DNA of 64,000 nt. Source: Erwinia oleae (GTDB lineage Bacteria; Pseudomonadota; Gammaproteobacteria; Enterobacterales; Enterobacteriaceae). Where the stretch lies: assembly GCF_000770305.1 (NCBI RefSeq), contig NZ_JNVB01000015.1, positions 34,562 through 98,561 on the forward strand. The letters run 5' to 3'. Below, in pieces: positions 56,031 to 64,000 of this stretch (positions within the stretch are counted from its first letter, which is position 1; the number at the start of each line of letters is the position of its first letter). The position numbers and the translations under genes are program-made. The notes beneath the pieces were generated by a model. It was not told the DNA's origin. It did no database searches and worked only from the letters and a program-made list of their open reading frames with translations.

Positions 56031-56081
56031 TTGAATTCTTAAACGACTCTTTTACACTCATCGTCAGCGAAACGTTTCGCT
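56031..56081 (+). promoter_or_regulatory. rbs promoter and main RbsR operator
   Basis: TTGAAT (56031-56036) and TACACT (56053-56058) are 16 bp apart. The perfect 16-bp palindrome AGCGAAACGTTTCGCT (56066-56081) begins at about +2, the same position and sequence as the E. coli rbs operator bound by RbsR. Confidence 0.85.
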
Positions 56082-56093
56082 CTGGAGTGAATG

Positions 56094-56513
56094 ATGAAAA
56101 AAGGCGCCTTACTGAATTCTGAAATCTCTTATCTCGTCTCCCGTCTGGGGCATACCGACAGCCTGGTGATTGGCGATGCTGGCCTGCCTATTCCGGCCGG
56201 CCCGCAGCGCATTGATCTGGCGGTAACGCAGGGCGTGCCCACTTTTATGCAGGTGGTGAAAGCGGTGACGCAAGAGATGCAGGTCGAGAGCGCTATCATT
56301 GCGGAAGAGATCCCTTCTCATAATCCACAGATCCATAGCGAACTGCTCGCGCTGCTCGATTTGCTGCAAAAGCACCAGGGAAACAGCATTAATATTCAGT
56401 ACGTCAGCCACCAGCAGTTTAAACAGCAAACGCAGCGCAGCAGGGCGGTCATTCGCAGCGGAGAGTGCTCTCCCTATGCGAATATCATCCTCTGCGCCGG
56501 CGTCACTTTCTGA
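56094..56513 (+). CDS. rbsD: D-ribose pyranase RbsD
   Basis: This 139-residue protein (same as E. coli) has catalytic His in [19 protein letters not shown] and the end [17 protein letters not shown]. It interconverts pyranose and furanose forms of ribose. Two ATGs stand in tandem; I chose the second (56094), whose spacing of 6 from GGAG and length match E. coli. Confidence 0.95.
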   Translation: MKKGALLNSEISYLVSRLGHTDSLVIGDAGLPIPAGPQRIDLAVTQGVPTFMQVVKAVTQEMQVESAIIAEEIPSHNPQIHSELLALLDLLQKHQGNSINIQYVSHQQFKQQTQRSRAVIRSGECSPYANIILCAGVTF

Positions 56514-56520
56514 GGTCGCG

Positions 56521-58029
56521 ATGCAACCTTTATTGCAACTTAAGGGCATTGATAAATCTTTTCCCGGCGTGAAGGCGCTCTCCGGCGCCGCGTTGAACGT
56601 GTGGCCGGGCCGCGTGATGGCGCTGGTCGGTGAAAACGGCGCGGGCAAATCCACCATGATGAAGGTGATGACCGGCATCTATCCACGCGACGCCGGATCG
56701 GTGTTGTGGCTGGGTAACGAAACCACTTTCAACGGGCCGAAAGACTCGCAGGAAGCAGGCATTGGCATTATCCATCAGGAACTGAACCTGATCCCGCAGC
56801 TCAGCATTGCGGAAAATATCTTTCTTGGCCGCGAGTTCGTTAACGGCTTTGGCTGCATCAACTGGAAAAAGATGTACGCCGGGGCGGATGTGTTGCTGAA
56901 GCGGTTGAACCTGCGCTTTAACAGTCACCGGCTGGTCGGCGATCTGTCGATTGGCGACCAGCAGATGGTCGAAATCGCTAAGGTGCTGAGCTATGAGTCA
57001 AAAGTGATCGTCATGGATGAACCGACGGATGCGTTGACCGACACGGAAACCGTGTCGCTGTTTCGCGTTATTCGTGAGTTGAAGGCGCAGGGCTGCGGCA
57101 TTGTTTACATCTCTCACCGCATGAAAGAGATCTTTGAAATTTGCGACGACGTGACTATTTTCCGTGACGGCCAGTTTATCGCTGAGCGCCCGGTAGACGG
57201 CCTCGATGAAGAATCGCTGATTGAGATGATGGTCGGGCGCAAGCTGGAAGAGCAGTATCCGCGGCTGGATAAAGCGCCGGGCGACGTTCGCCTGCGGGTG
57301 GACAACCTGAGCGGGCCCGGCGTCGATAACGTCAGCTTCTCACTGCGTAAAGGCGAAATTCTTGGTGTGGCCGGGCTGATGGGCGCGGGCCGCACCGAAC
57401 TGATGAAAGTGCTTTATGGCGCGTTTCCCCGTACCAGCGGCAGCGTGACCCTTGACGGTAAAAAGGTCATCACGCAGACGCCGGAAGACGGGCTGCGCAA
57501 CGGCATCGTTTATATCTCTGAGGATCGCAAGCGCGACGGGCTGGTGCTGGGCATGTCGGTAAAAGAAAACATGTCGCTCACCGCGCTGGACTATTTCAGC
57601 CATCGCGGCGGACGCCTGAAGCATGCGGAAGAGCAGATGGCGGTCGGCGATTTCATCACCCTTTTCAATGTAAAAACGCCCTCAATGGAACAACCTGTTG
57701 GCCTGCTTTCCGGCGGTAACCAGCAGAAAATTGCCATTGCGCGCGGGCTGATGACGCGGCCGAAAGTGCTGATCCTCGATGAACCAACGCGCGGCGTTGA
57801 TGTGGGCGCGAAGAAAGAAATCTATCAGTTAATCAATCAGTTTAAAGATGAGGGGCTGAGCATCATCCTGATCTCCTCGGAAATGCCGGAGGTACTCGGC
57901 ATGAGCGATCGCGTACTGGTGATGCATGAAGGCCGCCTGAGCGGCGATTTCTCCATTGAACAGGCCACGCAGGAAGTGCTGATGGCGGCGGCAGTAGGTA
58001 AGCAAAATAGCGCGGAGCTGGCAATATAA
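56521..58029 (+). CDS. rbsA: Ribose ABC importer ATPase RbsA
   Basis: This 502-residue double ATPase (E. coli 501) has an N-terminal cassette with Walker [10 protein letters not shown] and signature LSIGDQQMV. The second cassette has a degenerate Walker A region ([10 protein letters not shown]) and signature LSGGNQQK. The ATG at 56521 follows GAGGTCGCG and gives [17 protein letters not shown]; the long frame upstream was rejected because it runs through rbsD. Gap to rbsD is 7 bp. Confidence 0.96.
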   Translation: MQPLLQLKGIDKSFPGVKALSGAALNVWPGRVMALVGENGAGKSTMMKVMTGIYPRDAGSVLWLGNETTFNGPKDSQEAGIGIIHQELNLIPQLSIAENIFLGREFVNGFGCINWKKMYAGADVLLKRLNLRFNSHRLVGDLSIGDQQMVEIAKVLSYESKVIVMDEPTDALTDTETVSLFRVIRELKAQGCGIVYISHRMKEIFEICDDVTIFRDGQFIAERPVDGLDEESLIEMMVGRKLEEQYPRLDKAPGDVRLRVDNLSGPGVDNVSFSLRKGEILGVAGLMGAGRTELMKVLYGAFPRTSGSVTLDGKKVITQTPEDGLRNGIVYISEDRKRDGLVLGMSVKENMSLTALDYFSHRGGRLKHAEEQMAVGDFITLFNVKTPSMEQPVGLLSGGNQQKIAIARGLMTRPKVLILDEPTRGVDVGAKKEIYQLINQFKDEGLSIILISSEMPEVLGMSDRVLVMHEGRLSGDFSIEQATQEVLMAAAVGKQNSAELAI

Positions 58030-58997
58030 TGAACACCCAATCTCTTCAGGCCAATCGTATATTCAGTAAAACCTGGCTGCTGGAGCAGAAATCGCTGATC
58101 GCGCTGATCGTGCTGATTGCGATTGTTTCCAGCATGAGCCCGAACTTCTTCACCGTGAACAATATGTTCAATATCCTGCAACAGACCTCGGTCAACGCCA
58201 TTATGGCCGTCGGGATGACGCTGGTGATCCTGACATCAGGTATCGATCTCTCGGTGGGTTCGCTACTGGCGCTGACCGGCGCGGTAGGCGCGTCGCTGGT
58301 CGGCATGGAGGTGAACGCGCTGGTGGCCGTTGCGGCTTCGCTGGCGCTCGGCACCGTTATTGGCGCGGTAACCGGCAGCATTATCGCGAAAGGCAAGGTG
58401 CAGGCGTTTATCGCCACGCTGGTAATGATGCTGCTGTTGCGCGGCGTCACCATGGTTTATACCGACGGCAGCCCGATCAATACCGGCTTTAACGACAACG
58501 CCGATCTGCTCGGCTGGTTTGGCATCGGTCGTCCGCTGGGCATCCCGACGCCGATATGGCTGATGGCGATTGTCTTCCTGCTGGCGTGGTACATGCTGCA
58601 TCACACCCGTCTGGGACGCTACATCTATGCGCTGGGCGGTAACGAGGCGGCAACCCGTCTCTCCGGCATCAGCGTCAGTCGCATCAAGATCGTTGTTTAC
58701 GCCCTCAGCGGCATGCTGGCCGCGCTGGCCAGCACCATCGAAGTGGCGCGTCTCTCCTCGGCCCAGCCAACGGCGGGGACGGGTTATGAACTGGATGCGA
58801 TTGCGGCGGTGGTACTTGGCGGCACCAGTCTGGCGGGCGGCAAGGGCCGGATAATGGGTACGCTGATTGGTGCACTGATCCTCGGATTTTTGAACAACGG
58901 GCTGAACCTGCTCGGCGTGTCGTCTTACTACCAAATGATCGTCAAAGCTGTCGTCATTTTGCTGGCGGTGCTGGTAGATAACAAAAGCAGTAAATAA
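58029..58997 (+). CDS. rbsC: Ribose ABC importer permease RbsC
   Basis: This 322-residue membrane protein (E. coli 321) has ten or so helices. Typical segments are [20 protein letters not shown] and [16 protein letters not shown]. It forms the ribose channel, and its ATG overlaps the rbsA stop by one base. Confidence 0.96.
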   Translation: MNTQSLQANRIFSKTWLLEQKSLIALIVLIAIVSSMSPNFFTVNNMFNILQQTSVNAIMAVGMTLVILTSGIDLSVGSLLALTGAVGASLVGMEVNALVAVAASLALGTVIGAVTGSIIAKGKVQAFIATLVMMLLLRGVTMVYTDGSPINTGFNDNADLLGWFGIGRPLGIPTPIWLMAIVFLLAWYMLHHTRLGRYIYALGGNEAATRLSGISVSRIKIVVYALSGMLAALASTIEVARLSSAQPTAGTGYELDAIAAVVLGGTSLAGGKGRIMGTLIGALILGFLNNGLNLLGVSSYYQMIVKAVVILLAVLVDNKSSK

Positions 58998-59015
58998 CTC
59001 TCCCTACAGGAACTG

Positions 59016-59900
59016 ATGATGAAAATGACCAAACTGACTGCACTTGCTGTTCTGCTCGGCGCCACGCTGAGCGCTAATGCGATGGCGAAAGAGACTATCG
59101 CGCTGGTGGTATCCACCCTCAACAATCCGTTTTTCGTTTCATTAAAAGACGGCGCGCAGAAAGAAGCCGATAAGTTGGGCTACAACCTGGTGGTGCTGGA
59201 TTCGCAAAACAACCCGGCGAAAGAGTTGGCCAACGTGCAGGATTTGACCGTGCGCGGCACTAAACTGCTGCTGATTAACCCGACTGATTCCGATGCGGTG
59301 GGCAACGCGGTGAAAATGGCTAATCAGTCTAAAATCCCCGTGATCACCCTTGACCGCGTGGCATCCCAGGGCGTCGTCGTCAGCCATGTGGCTTCTGACA
59401 ACCGCTTTGGTGGTAAAATGGCCGGTGATTTTATTGCGAAGAAAGTTGGCGAAAACGCCAAAATCATTGAGCTTGCCGGTATTGCGGGCACCTCTGCCGC
59501 ACGCGAGCGCGGCGAAGGCTTCAAAACCGCCGCTGATGCGCACAAATTCAACATTCTTGCCAGCCAGCCAGCGGATTTCGATCGCACTAAAGGGCTGAAC
59601 GTGATGCAGAACCTGCTGACCGCGCATCCTGACGTGCAGGCGGTGTTTGCGCAAAACGACGAAATGGCGTTGGGTGCAATGCGTGCGTTGCAGACGGCCG
59701 GTAAATCAGACGTTGTGGTGGTGGGTTTTGACGGCACCGCCGATGGCGTAAAAGCCGTTGAGGGCGGCAAACTGGCTGCTACCGTGGCGCAGCAGCCGGA
59801 GCAGATCGGCGTTATTGGCGTGCAGACCGCTGATAAAGTGTTGAAGGGCCAGAAAGTTCAGGCGATCAACCCGGTTGATCTGAAGCTGGTAACGAAATAA
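59016..59900 (+). CDS. rbsB: Periplasmic D-ribose-binding protein RbsB
   Basis: This 294-residue protein (E. coli 296) has a signal peptide ending ANAMA-KE and a mature N-terminus matching E. coli exactly over [20 protein letters not shown]. It binds ribose for RbsAC and for the Trg chemoreceptor. A strong terminator between rbsB and rbsK should lower rbsK and rbsR expression. Confidence 0.97.
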   Translation: MMKMTKLTALAVLLGATLSANAMAKETIALVVSTLNNPFFVSLKDGAQKEADKLGYNLVVLDSQNNPAKELANVQDLTVRGTKLLLINPTDSDAVGNAVKMANQSKIPVITLDRVASQGVVVSHVASDNRFGGKMAGDFIAKKVGENAKIIELAGIAGTSAARERGEGFKTAADAHKFNILASQPADFDRTKGLNVMQNLLTAHPDVQAVFAQNDEMALGAMRALQTAGKSDVVVVGFDGTADGVKAVEGGKLAATVAQQPEQIGVIGVQTADKVLKGQKVQAINPVDLKLVTK

Positions 59901-59910
59901 AAGACGCCAT

Positions 59911-59939
59911 GCGCCGCCTTTCAACGGCGGCGCCTTTTT
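59911..59939 (+). terminator. Terminator-like hairpin between rbsB and rbsK
   Basis: GCGCCGCC and GGCGGCGC form a perfect 8-bp GC stem with a 7-nt loop, followed by CTTTTT. It should end part of the transcripts after rbsB, giving more binding protein than kinase and repressor. Confidence 0.85.
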
Positions 59940-59954
59940 CAGGACGATGCCTTT

Positions 59955-60884
59955 ATGAAAAAAACCGGCAGGCTGGCCGTGCTTGGCAGCATCAACGCAG
60001 ATCATATCCTCAATCTTGCGCAGTTTCCGCGGCCAGGTGAAACGGTGATCGGGAAGCAGTATCAGGTGGCATTTGGCGGGAAAGGCGCTAACCAGGCGGT
60101 GGCCGCCGGGCGTAGCGGCGCAGACATCGCTTTTATTGCCTGCGTGGGCGATGATGATATCGGGCAACGTATTCGCACCCAGCTTGCTGATGACCACATC
60201 GATACCGCGTCCGTTGACGTAGTCGCGGATGAATCCACCGGCGTGGCGCTGATTTTTGTTAACGGTGCGGGTGAGAACTGTATTGCCATTCACGCGGGCG
60301 CTAACGCCGCACTGACCACGACCCGTATCGGTAAGCATCAGCAGGTGATTGCCGATGCTGACGCGCTGCTGATGCAGCTTGAGTCGCCGCTTGACAGCGT
60401 ACTCGCCGCCGCGAAGCTCGCGCATCAGCACAACACGCGAGTGATCCTCAACCCGGCACCGGCCGTCAAGCTTTCCGATGAGATGCTGGCGCTGGTGGAT
60501 ATGATCACCCCAAACGAAACGGAAGCGGAAATCCTTACCGGCGTGCATATCGACTCTGACGAATCCGCAGCCCGCGCGGCGACGGTTTTGCATGACAAAG
60601 GTATCGCCAGCGTGCTGATTACGCTTGGCCGCCGCGGTGTCTGGCTGAGCGAGAATGGCAGCGGTCAGCGAATTGCTGGCTTCAACGTTCAGGCGGTGGA
60701 TACCATCGCGGCGGGCGATACCTTCAACGGCGCGTTGATTACCGCTTTGCTGGAAAAGAAGCCGATGATTGACGCGGTACGTTTCGCGCATGCCGCCGCC
60801 GCTATCGCGGTAACGCGACATGGCGCGCAGCCTTCAGTGCCGTGGCGCACTGAAATCGACCAGTTTTTACAACAACAGGGGTAG
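59955..60884 (+). CDS. rbsK: Ribokinase RbsK
   Basis: This 309-residue PfkB-family kinase has sugar-binding GGKGANQAVAAGR and the anion-hole motif AAGDTFNGAL with the catalytic Asp. It phosphorylates ribose to ribose 5-phosphate. It ends 3 bp before rbsR. Confidence 0.96.
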   Translation: MKKTGRLAVLGSINADHILNLAQFPRPGETVIGKQYQVAFGGKGANQAVAAGRSGADIAFIACVGDDDIGQRIRTQLADDHIDTASVDVVADESTGVALIFVNGAGENCIAIHAGANAALTTTRIGKHQQVIADADALLMQLESPLDSVLAAAKLAHQHNTRVILNPAPAVKLSDEMLALVDMITPNETEAEILTGVHIDSDESAARAATVLHDKGIASVLITLGRRGVWLSENGSGQRIAGFNVQAVDTIAAGDTFNGALITALLEKKPMIDAVRFAHAAAAIAVTRHGAQPSVPWRTEIDQFLQQQG

Positions 60885-60887
60885 CGC

Positions 60888-61889
60888 TTGGCTACGATGA
60901 AGGACGTTGCACGACGCGCGGGCGTATCCACGTCCACCGTTTCTCACGTCATTAATAACAATCGCTTCGTCAGTGAAGCGGTACGGGAAAAGATCACCGC
61001 CGCCATTGCGGAGCTGAACTATGCGCCCTCCGCGCTGGCCCGCAGTTTGAAAATCAATCAAACCCGCACCATCGGTATGCTTCTGACGGCCAGCAGCAAC
61101 CCGTTCTATTCAGAAGTGGTGCGCGGCGTGGAGCGTAGCTGCTACGAGCGCGGCTACAGCCTGATATTGTGCAACACCGAAGGCGATGAGGATCGCATGA
61201 ATCGCAGTCTGGAAACGCTGCTGCAAAAGCGCGTCGACGGTCTGCTGATTATGTGTAACGAAAGCCATATTCCCTCCGCTGCTCTTCTCCATCGTTATCC
61301 TTCGATTCCTTCGGTGATGATGGACTGGTCGCCTTTTGATGGCGGCAGCGACATCATTCAGGACAACTCGCTGCTGGGGGGCGAGATGGCAACGCAGTTT
61401 CTGATCGCGCGCGGCTACCGGCGCATTGCCTGCATTGCCGGGCCGCAGGATAAAACGCCTGCGCGACTGCGCCTGGAAGGCTTTCGCAAAGCGATGGCAC
61501 TCGCCGGTCTGCCGGTGTCATCCGACTATATCGTTAGCGGCGATCTCGAGTTCCAGGGTGGTTTTCATGCCATGACGGAATTGCTGACGCGTCGTCCTCT
61601 GCCCGAGGCGGTATTTACCAGCAATGACGCAATGGCGGTAGGGGTTTATCACGCGCTCTATCAGGCGGGACTGTCAGTACCGCAGGATATCGCGGTGATT
61701 GGCTATGATGATATTGAGCTGGCGCGCTATATGTCGCCGCCGCTGACCACCATTCATCAACCTAAAGATGAACTGGGCGAGCTGGCCATTGATACCCTTA
61801 TTCATCGCATGGCCAGCCCTGACGCCAGCCAGCAACTGCTGGTGCTGACGCCTGAGCTGATTGAGCGTGGCTCGGTCAGCCAGCGTTAA
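60888..61889 (+). CDS. rbsR: Ribose operon repressor RbsR (LacI family)
   Basis: This 333-residue LacI-type protein (E. coli 330) has a helix-turn-helix in [19 protein letters not shown] and a periplasmic-binding-like core. The start is a TTG at 60888, giving [15 protein letters not shown] 60897 is the next choice. It binds the two operators upstream of rbsD. Its stop overlaps the hsrA stop by 3 bp on the opposite strand. Confidence 0.94.
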   Translation: MATMKDVARRAGVSTSTVSHVINNNRFVSEAVREKITAAIAELNYAPSALARSLKINQTRTIGMLLTASSNPFYSEVVRGVERSCYERGYSLILCNTEGDEDRMNRSLETLLQKRVDGLLIMCNESHIPSAALLHRYPSIPSVMMDWSPFDGGSDIIQDNSLLGGEMATQFLIARGYRRIACIAGPQDKTPARLRLEGFRKAMALAGLPVSSDYIVSGDLEFQGGFHAMTELLTRRPLPEAVFTSNDAMAVGVYHALYQAGLSVPQDIAVIGYDDIELARYMSPPLTTIHQPKDELGELAIDTLIHRMASPDASQQLLVLTPELIERGSVSQR

Positions 61890-63292
61890 GCAGCGCTTTT
61901 TTTGCGTTTTTCCCGATTGCTGATCAGATGGCGACCGTCGCCAGGTTTAAGCATCCTGAACACCAGGCCTGAGATCACCGTCAATATTCCCATTGTCAGG
62001 AAGGTGGCGTGGAAATGCTGCTCGGTACTGCCGTCAAAATTTTCATAGAATCGCAGCACCGCCGCGCTTACCGCCACGCCAAAACCGATGGCGATCTGCT
62101 GAGTGACCGCCAGCATGCTGTTGCCGCTGCTGGCGTTGGCGTCATTCAAATCGGCCAGGGTAATGGTGTTCATCGCGGTAAACTGTGTGGACATGGCCAT
62201 GCCAAGAACGAAAAGCGGCAGCAGCAGCAGTGCCAGACCCATCGTCGGCGTCTGTAAGGCGAAAGAAGCAATCAGCGCGCCGATAATAACGCTAATCCAC
62301 ACCAGCGTGTTGCGGTATCCGAACCAGCGCAACACCTGCGTCACCATCGACTTGGCAAGCAGCGATCCTAACGCCGTCGGTGCCATCATGCAGCCCGCCA
62401 GCAGCGCCGAATAGCCAAAACCGACCTGAAGCATCAGCGGCATCAGAAAGGGCACACAGCCGGTTCCAAGGCGCGACGCGACATTACCGAGAATTCCCAC
62501 CGAAAAGGTACGCGTCCTGAACATCGGCAGCGGAATAAGCGGGGCGGAAGCGCGGCGCGCGTGGAAGATATAAAGAAGCAGCAACAGTACGCCGCCGAAC
62601 GTTACCGCCACGGCGATGCTGGTGGCGACAATCCTCTCGCCGAACAGCTCAATGCCGCTGGAGAGTAGCACCAGGCCAAAGCCGAAGAGGATAAAACCAA
62701 TTAAGTCGAAGCGGCGCTTTGGCGTGGTGAAATCAGGCATATATTTTCTGGCATAGATAATACCCAGCACGCCCATTGGAATATTAATCAGAAAGATCCA
62801 GTGCCAGGTGGCCCAGGTGACCAGAATGCCGCCCAGCATCGGGCCCAGAACCGGACCAATCAGGCCGGGCATGGTGACAAAGTTCAGCACGGGCAGCAGT
62901 TCGCTGCGCGGATAGGCTCTCAACAGCGCCAGCCTGGCAACCGGCATCATCATTGCGCCGCCAATGCCCTGCACCACCCTGAAGCTGACCAGCATCGTCA
63001 GCGAGTTCGACAGCGCGCAGGCCAGCGAACCCAGTGTAAAAAGCGAAACAGCAATAATGAACACTTTACGCGTGCCGAAACGATCCGCCAGCCAGCCGCT
63101 CACCGGGATCAGCATGGCAACGGTTAGGGTGTAGCTGATAACGGCAGATTGCATAGCCAGCGGCGAGCGGTTCAGGCTCCGGGCAATAGCGGGAAGGGCG
63201 GTGTTCAGTATCGTGGCATCCAGCGCCTGCATAAAAAAGGCCATGGCGGCGATCCACGGAAGTCCGGCCATACTGCGCGCGGATTTTATCAT
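61886..63292 (-). CDS. hsrA: MFS transporter HsrA (DHA2 family, 14 helices)
   Basis: This 468-residue protein (E. coli 475) has about 14 helices. It matches HsrA almost throughout ([43 protein letters not shown]). It is a proton-driven exporter related to MdtD whose natural substrate is unclear. It is convergent with rbsR, and the 16S rRNA operon starts behind it, as in E. coli. Confidence 0.93.
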   Translation of the reverse strand: MIKSARSMAGLPWIAAMAFFMQALDATILNTALPAIARSLNRSPLAMQSAVISYTLTVAMLIPVSGWLADRFGTRKVFIIAVSLFTLGSLACALSNSLTMLVSFRVVQGIGGAMMMPVARLALLRAYPRSELLPVLNFVTMPGLIGPVLGPMLGGILVTWATWHWIFLINIPMGVLGIIYARKYMPDFTTPKRRFDLIGFILFGFGLVLLSSGIELFGERIVATSIAVAVTFGGVLLLLLYIFHARRASAPLIPLPMFRTRTFSVGILGNVASRLGTGCVPFLMPLMLQVGFGYSALLAGCMMAPTALGSLLAKSMVTQVLRWFGYRNTLVWISVIIGALIASFALQTPTMGLALLLLPLFVLGMAMSTQFTAMNTITLADLNDANASSGNSMLAVTQQIAIGFGVAVSAAVLRFYENFDGSTEQHFHATFLTMGILTVISGLVFRMLKPGDGRHLISNREKRKKSAA

Positions 63293-63462
63293 TGGGCGTC
63301 CTTTTTCGATTATTTTGCGGCTGCGCCGTAATAAGTAGAAGAAAGAATAGCATCCTGAAGAGAGAGTCTGTGACGATGAAAAGTGTGGAATAGCGTCAGA
63401 CTGATAGAAAATGAGCGAAAAGCGATGCTTTTTTTACCTTTTGGTGAAAAAAAAGACGGTCA

Positions 63463-63512
63463 GACATTTTTTTGCAAATTGCGCTTGTCTGCCGCAGGGA
63501 AGTCCCTATAAT
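63463..63512 (+). promoter_or_regulatory. rrn P1 promoter with UP element
   Basis: TTGTCT (63485-63490) and TATAAT (63507-63512) are 16 bp apart, followed by the GCGCCACC discriminator of rrn P1. An A/T-rich UP element (63463-63480) lies immediately upstream. The 170-bp region back to hsrA is A/T-rich and should hold Fis sites, which I did not resolve. Confidence 0.9.
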
Positions 63513-63605
63513 GCGCCACCATCGACACGGAACAACGGCTTAACGGTCGCCGGGTTGAGAGATTCTGTAAGAAGGAATCGTCGGGGAAAATTCTGTAAAA
63601 CAGGG

Positions 63606-63633
63606 TTGACTCTGCAAGAGGAAAGCGTAATAT
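63606..63633 (+). promoter_or_regulatory. rrn P2 promoter
   Basis: TTGACT (63606-63611) and TAATAT (63628-63633) are 16 bp apart, about 120 bp after P1, as in E. coli. Confidence 0.85.
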
Positions 63634-63643
63634 ACGCCACCTC

Positions 63644-63685
63644 GCGAACCGCCGGTTAAGCCGCGTTCGCACTGCTCTTTAACAA
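63644..63685 (+). promoter_or_regulatory. rrn antitermination leader (boxB-like stem and boxA)
   Basis: GCGAAC (63644-63649) pairs with GTTCGC (63665-63670) as a boxB-like stem, followed by boxA TGCTCTTTAACAA (63673-63685), the Nus-factor site of rRNA leaders. Confidence 0.85.
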
Positions 63686-63835
63686 TTTATCAGACAATCT
63701 GTGTGGGCACTCGCAGGATTGATATCACAGCCTTCGGGCAGATGAACTATCAAGTCTTTGTTGAGTGAACACGTAATTCATTACGACGTTTTAATTCACA
63801 GAGCGCCGCCATCCACGTGATGGCAAATCAGACTT

Positions 63836-64000
63836 TAATTGAAGAGTTTGATCATGGCTCAGATTGAACGCTGGCGGCAGGCCTAACACATGCAAGTCGA
63901 ACGGTAGCACAGAGGAGCTTGCTCCTCGGGTGACGAGTGGCGGACGGGTGAGTAATGTCTGGGGATCTGCCCGGTAGAGGGGGATAACCACTGGAAACGG
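63836..64000 (+). rRNA. rrs: 16S ribosomal RNA, 5' end
   Basis: The sequence from TAATTGAAGAGTTTGATCAT onward is the conserved 5' end of 16S rRNA, including the universal primer site AGAGTTTGATC. The gene runs off the window. The variable segment and GGGGATCTGCCCGGTAGAGG fit Pantoea/Erwinia-type sequences. It is read away from oriC. Confidence 0.98.

Overview
The window is chromosomal DNA around the replication origin of an enterobacterium. Gene order (phoU-pstBACS, glmS-glmU, the atp operon, rsmG-mnmG, oriC, mioC-asnC, viaA-ravA, kup, rbsDACBK-rbsR, hsrA, 16S rRNA) follows the Escherichia coli oriC region. The accessory genes (ovoA, a budRABC butanediol locus, a rha cluster beside pst) and the 5' end of the 16S gene fit Erwiniaceae, most likely Pantoea, Erwinia or a close relative. 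The genus is an inference; family level is fairly safe.

Left part, 1-12.4 kb: the end of an Asp/Glu racemase-family gene, a TauABC-type ABC importer, a small two-helix membrane protein coupled to a YgfF-like dehydrogenase, the adenine permease AdeP divergent from the sugar-phosphate phosphatase YieH, an MFS permease, and the phosphate operon pstSCAB-phoU with two Pho boxes. 12.5-20.7 kb: a full L-rhamnose locus (rhaT, rhaR, rhaS, rhaB, rhaA, rhaD, fucO, rhaM). The lactaldehyde reductase fucO is built into the rha operon. The rhaS-rhaB gap has a perfect 16-bp inverted repeat that I read as the RhaS operator.

Middle, 20.7-38.2 kb: next to the glmS end (the usual attTn7 site) lie two small exported-peptide genes, one apparently frameshifted at a homopolymer. 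glmS and glmU follow, then a TetR/SnoaL-like pair placed between glmU and atpC, then the atp operon, rsmG, mnmG, oriC (three 13-mers, DnaA boxes R1-R4 and ten GATC sites), mioC and asnC. asnA is not next to asnC.

Right part, 38.2-64 kb: ovoA (ovothiol synthesis) and a large metalloprotease autotransporter sit where asnA is in E. coli. viaA-ravA and kup follow. A block holding qseBC, ygiW and budR-budABC separates kup from rbsD. The ribose operon has two RbsR operators 78 bp apart. The window ends with hsrA and a 16S rRNA gene with tandem P1/P2 promoters.

The core is conserved housekeeping DNA. The interest lies in four accessory insertions (rha plus small peptides beside glmS; the TetR/SnoaL pair; ovoA plus autotransporter; qse/ygiW/bud) and in cis-regulatory structures. 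I found no CRISPR array, insertion sequence, prophage or tRNA.
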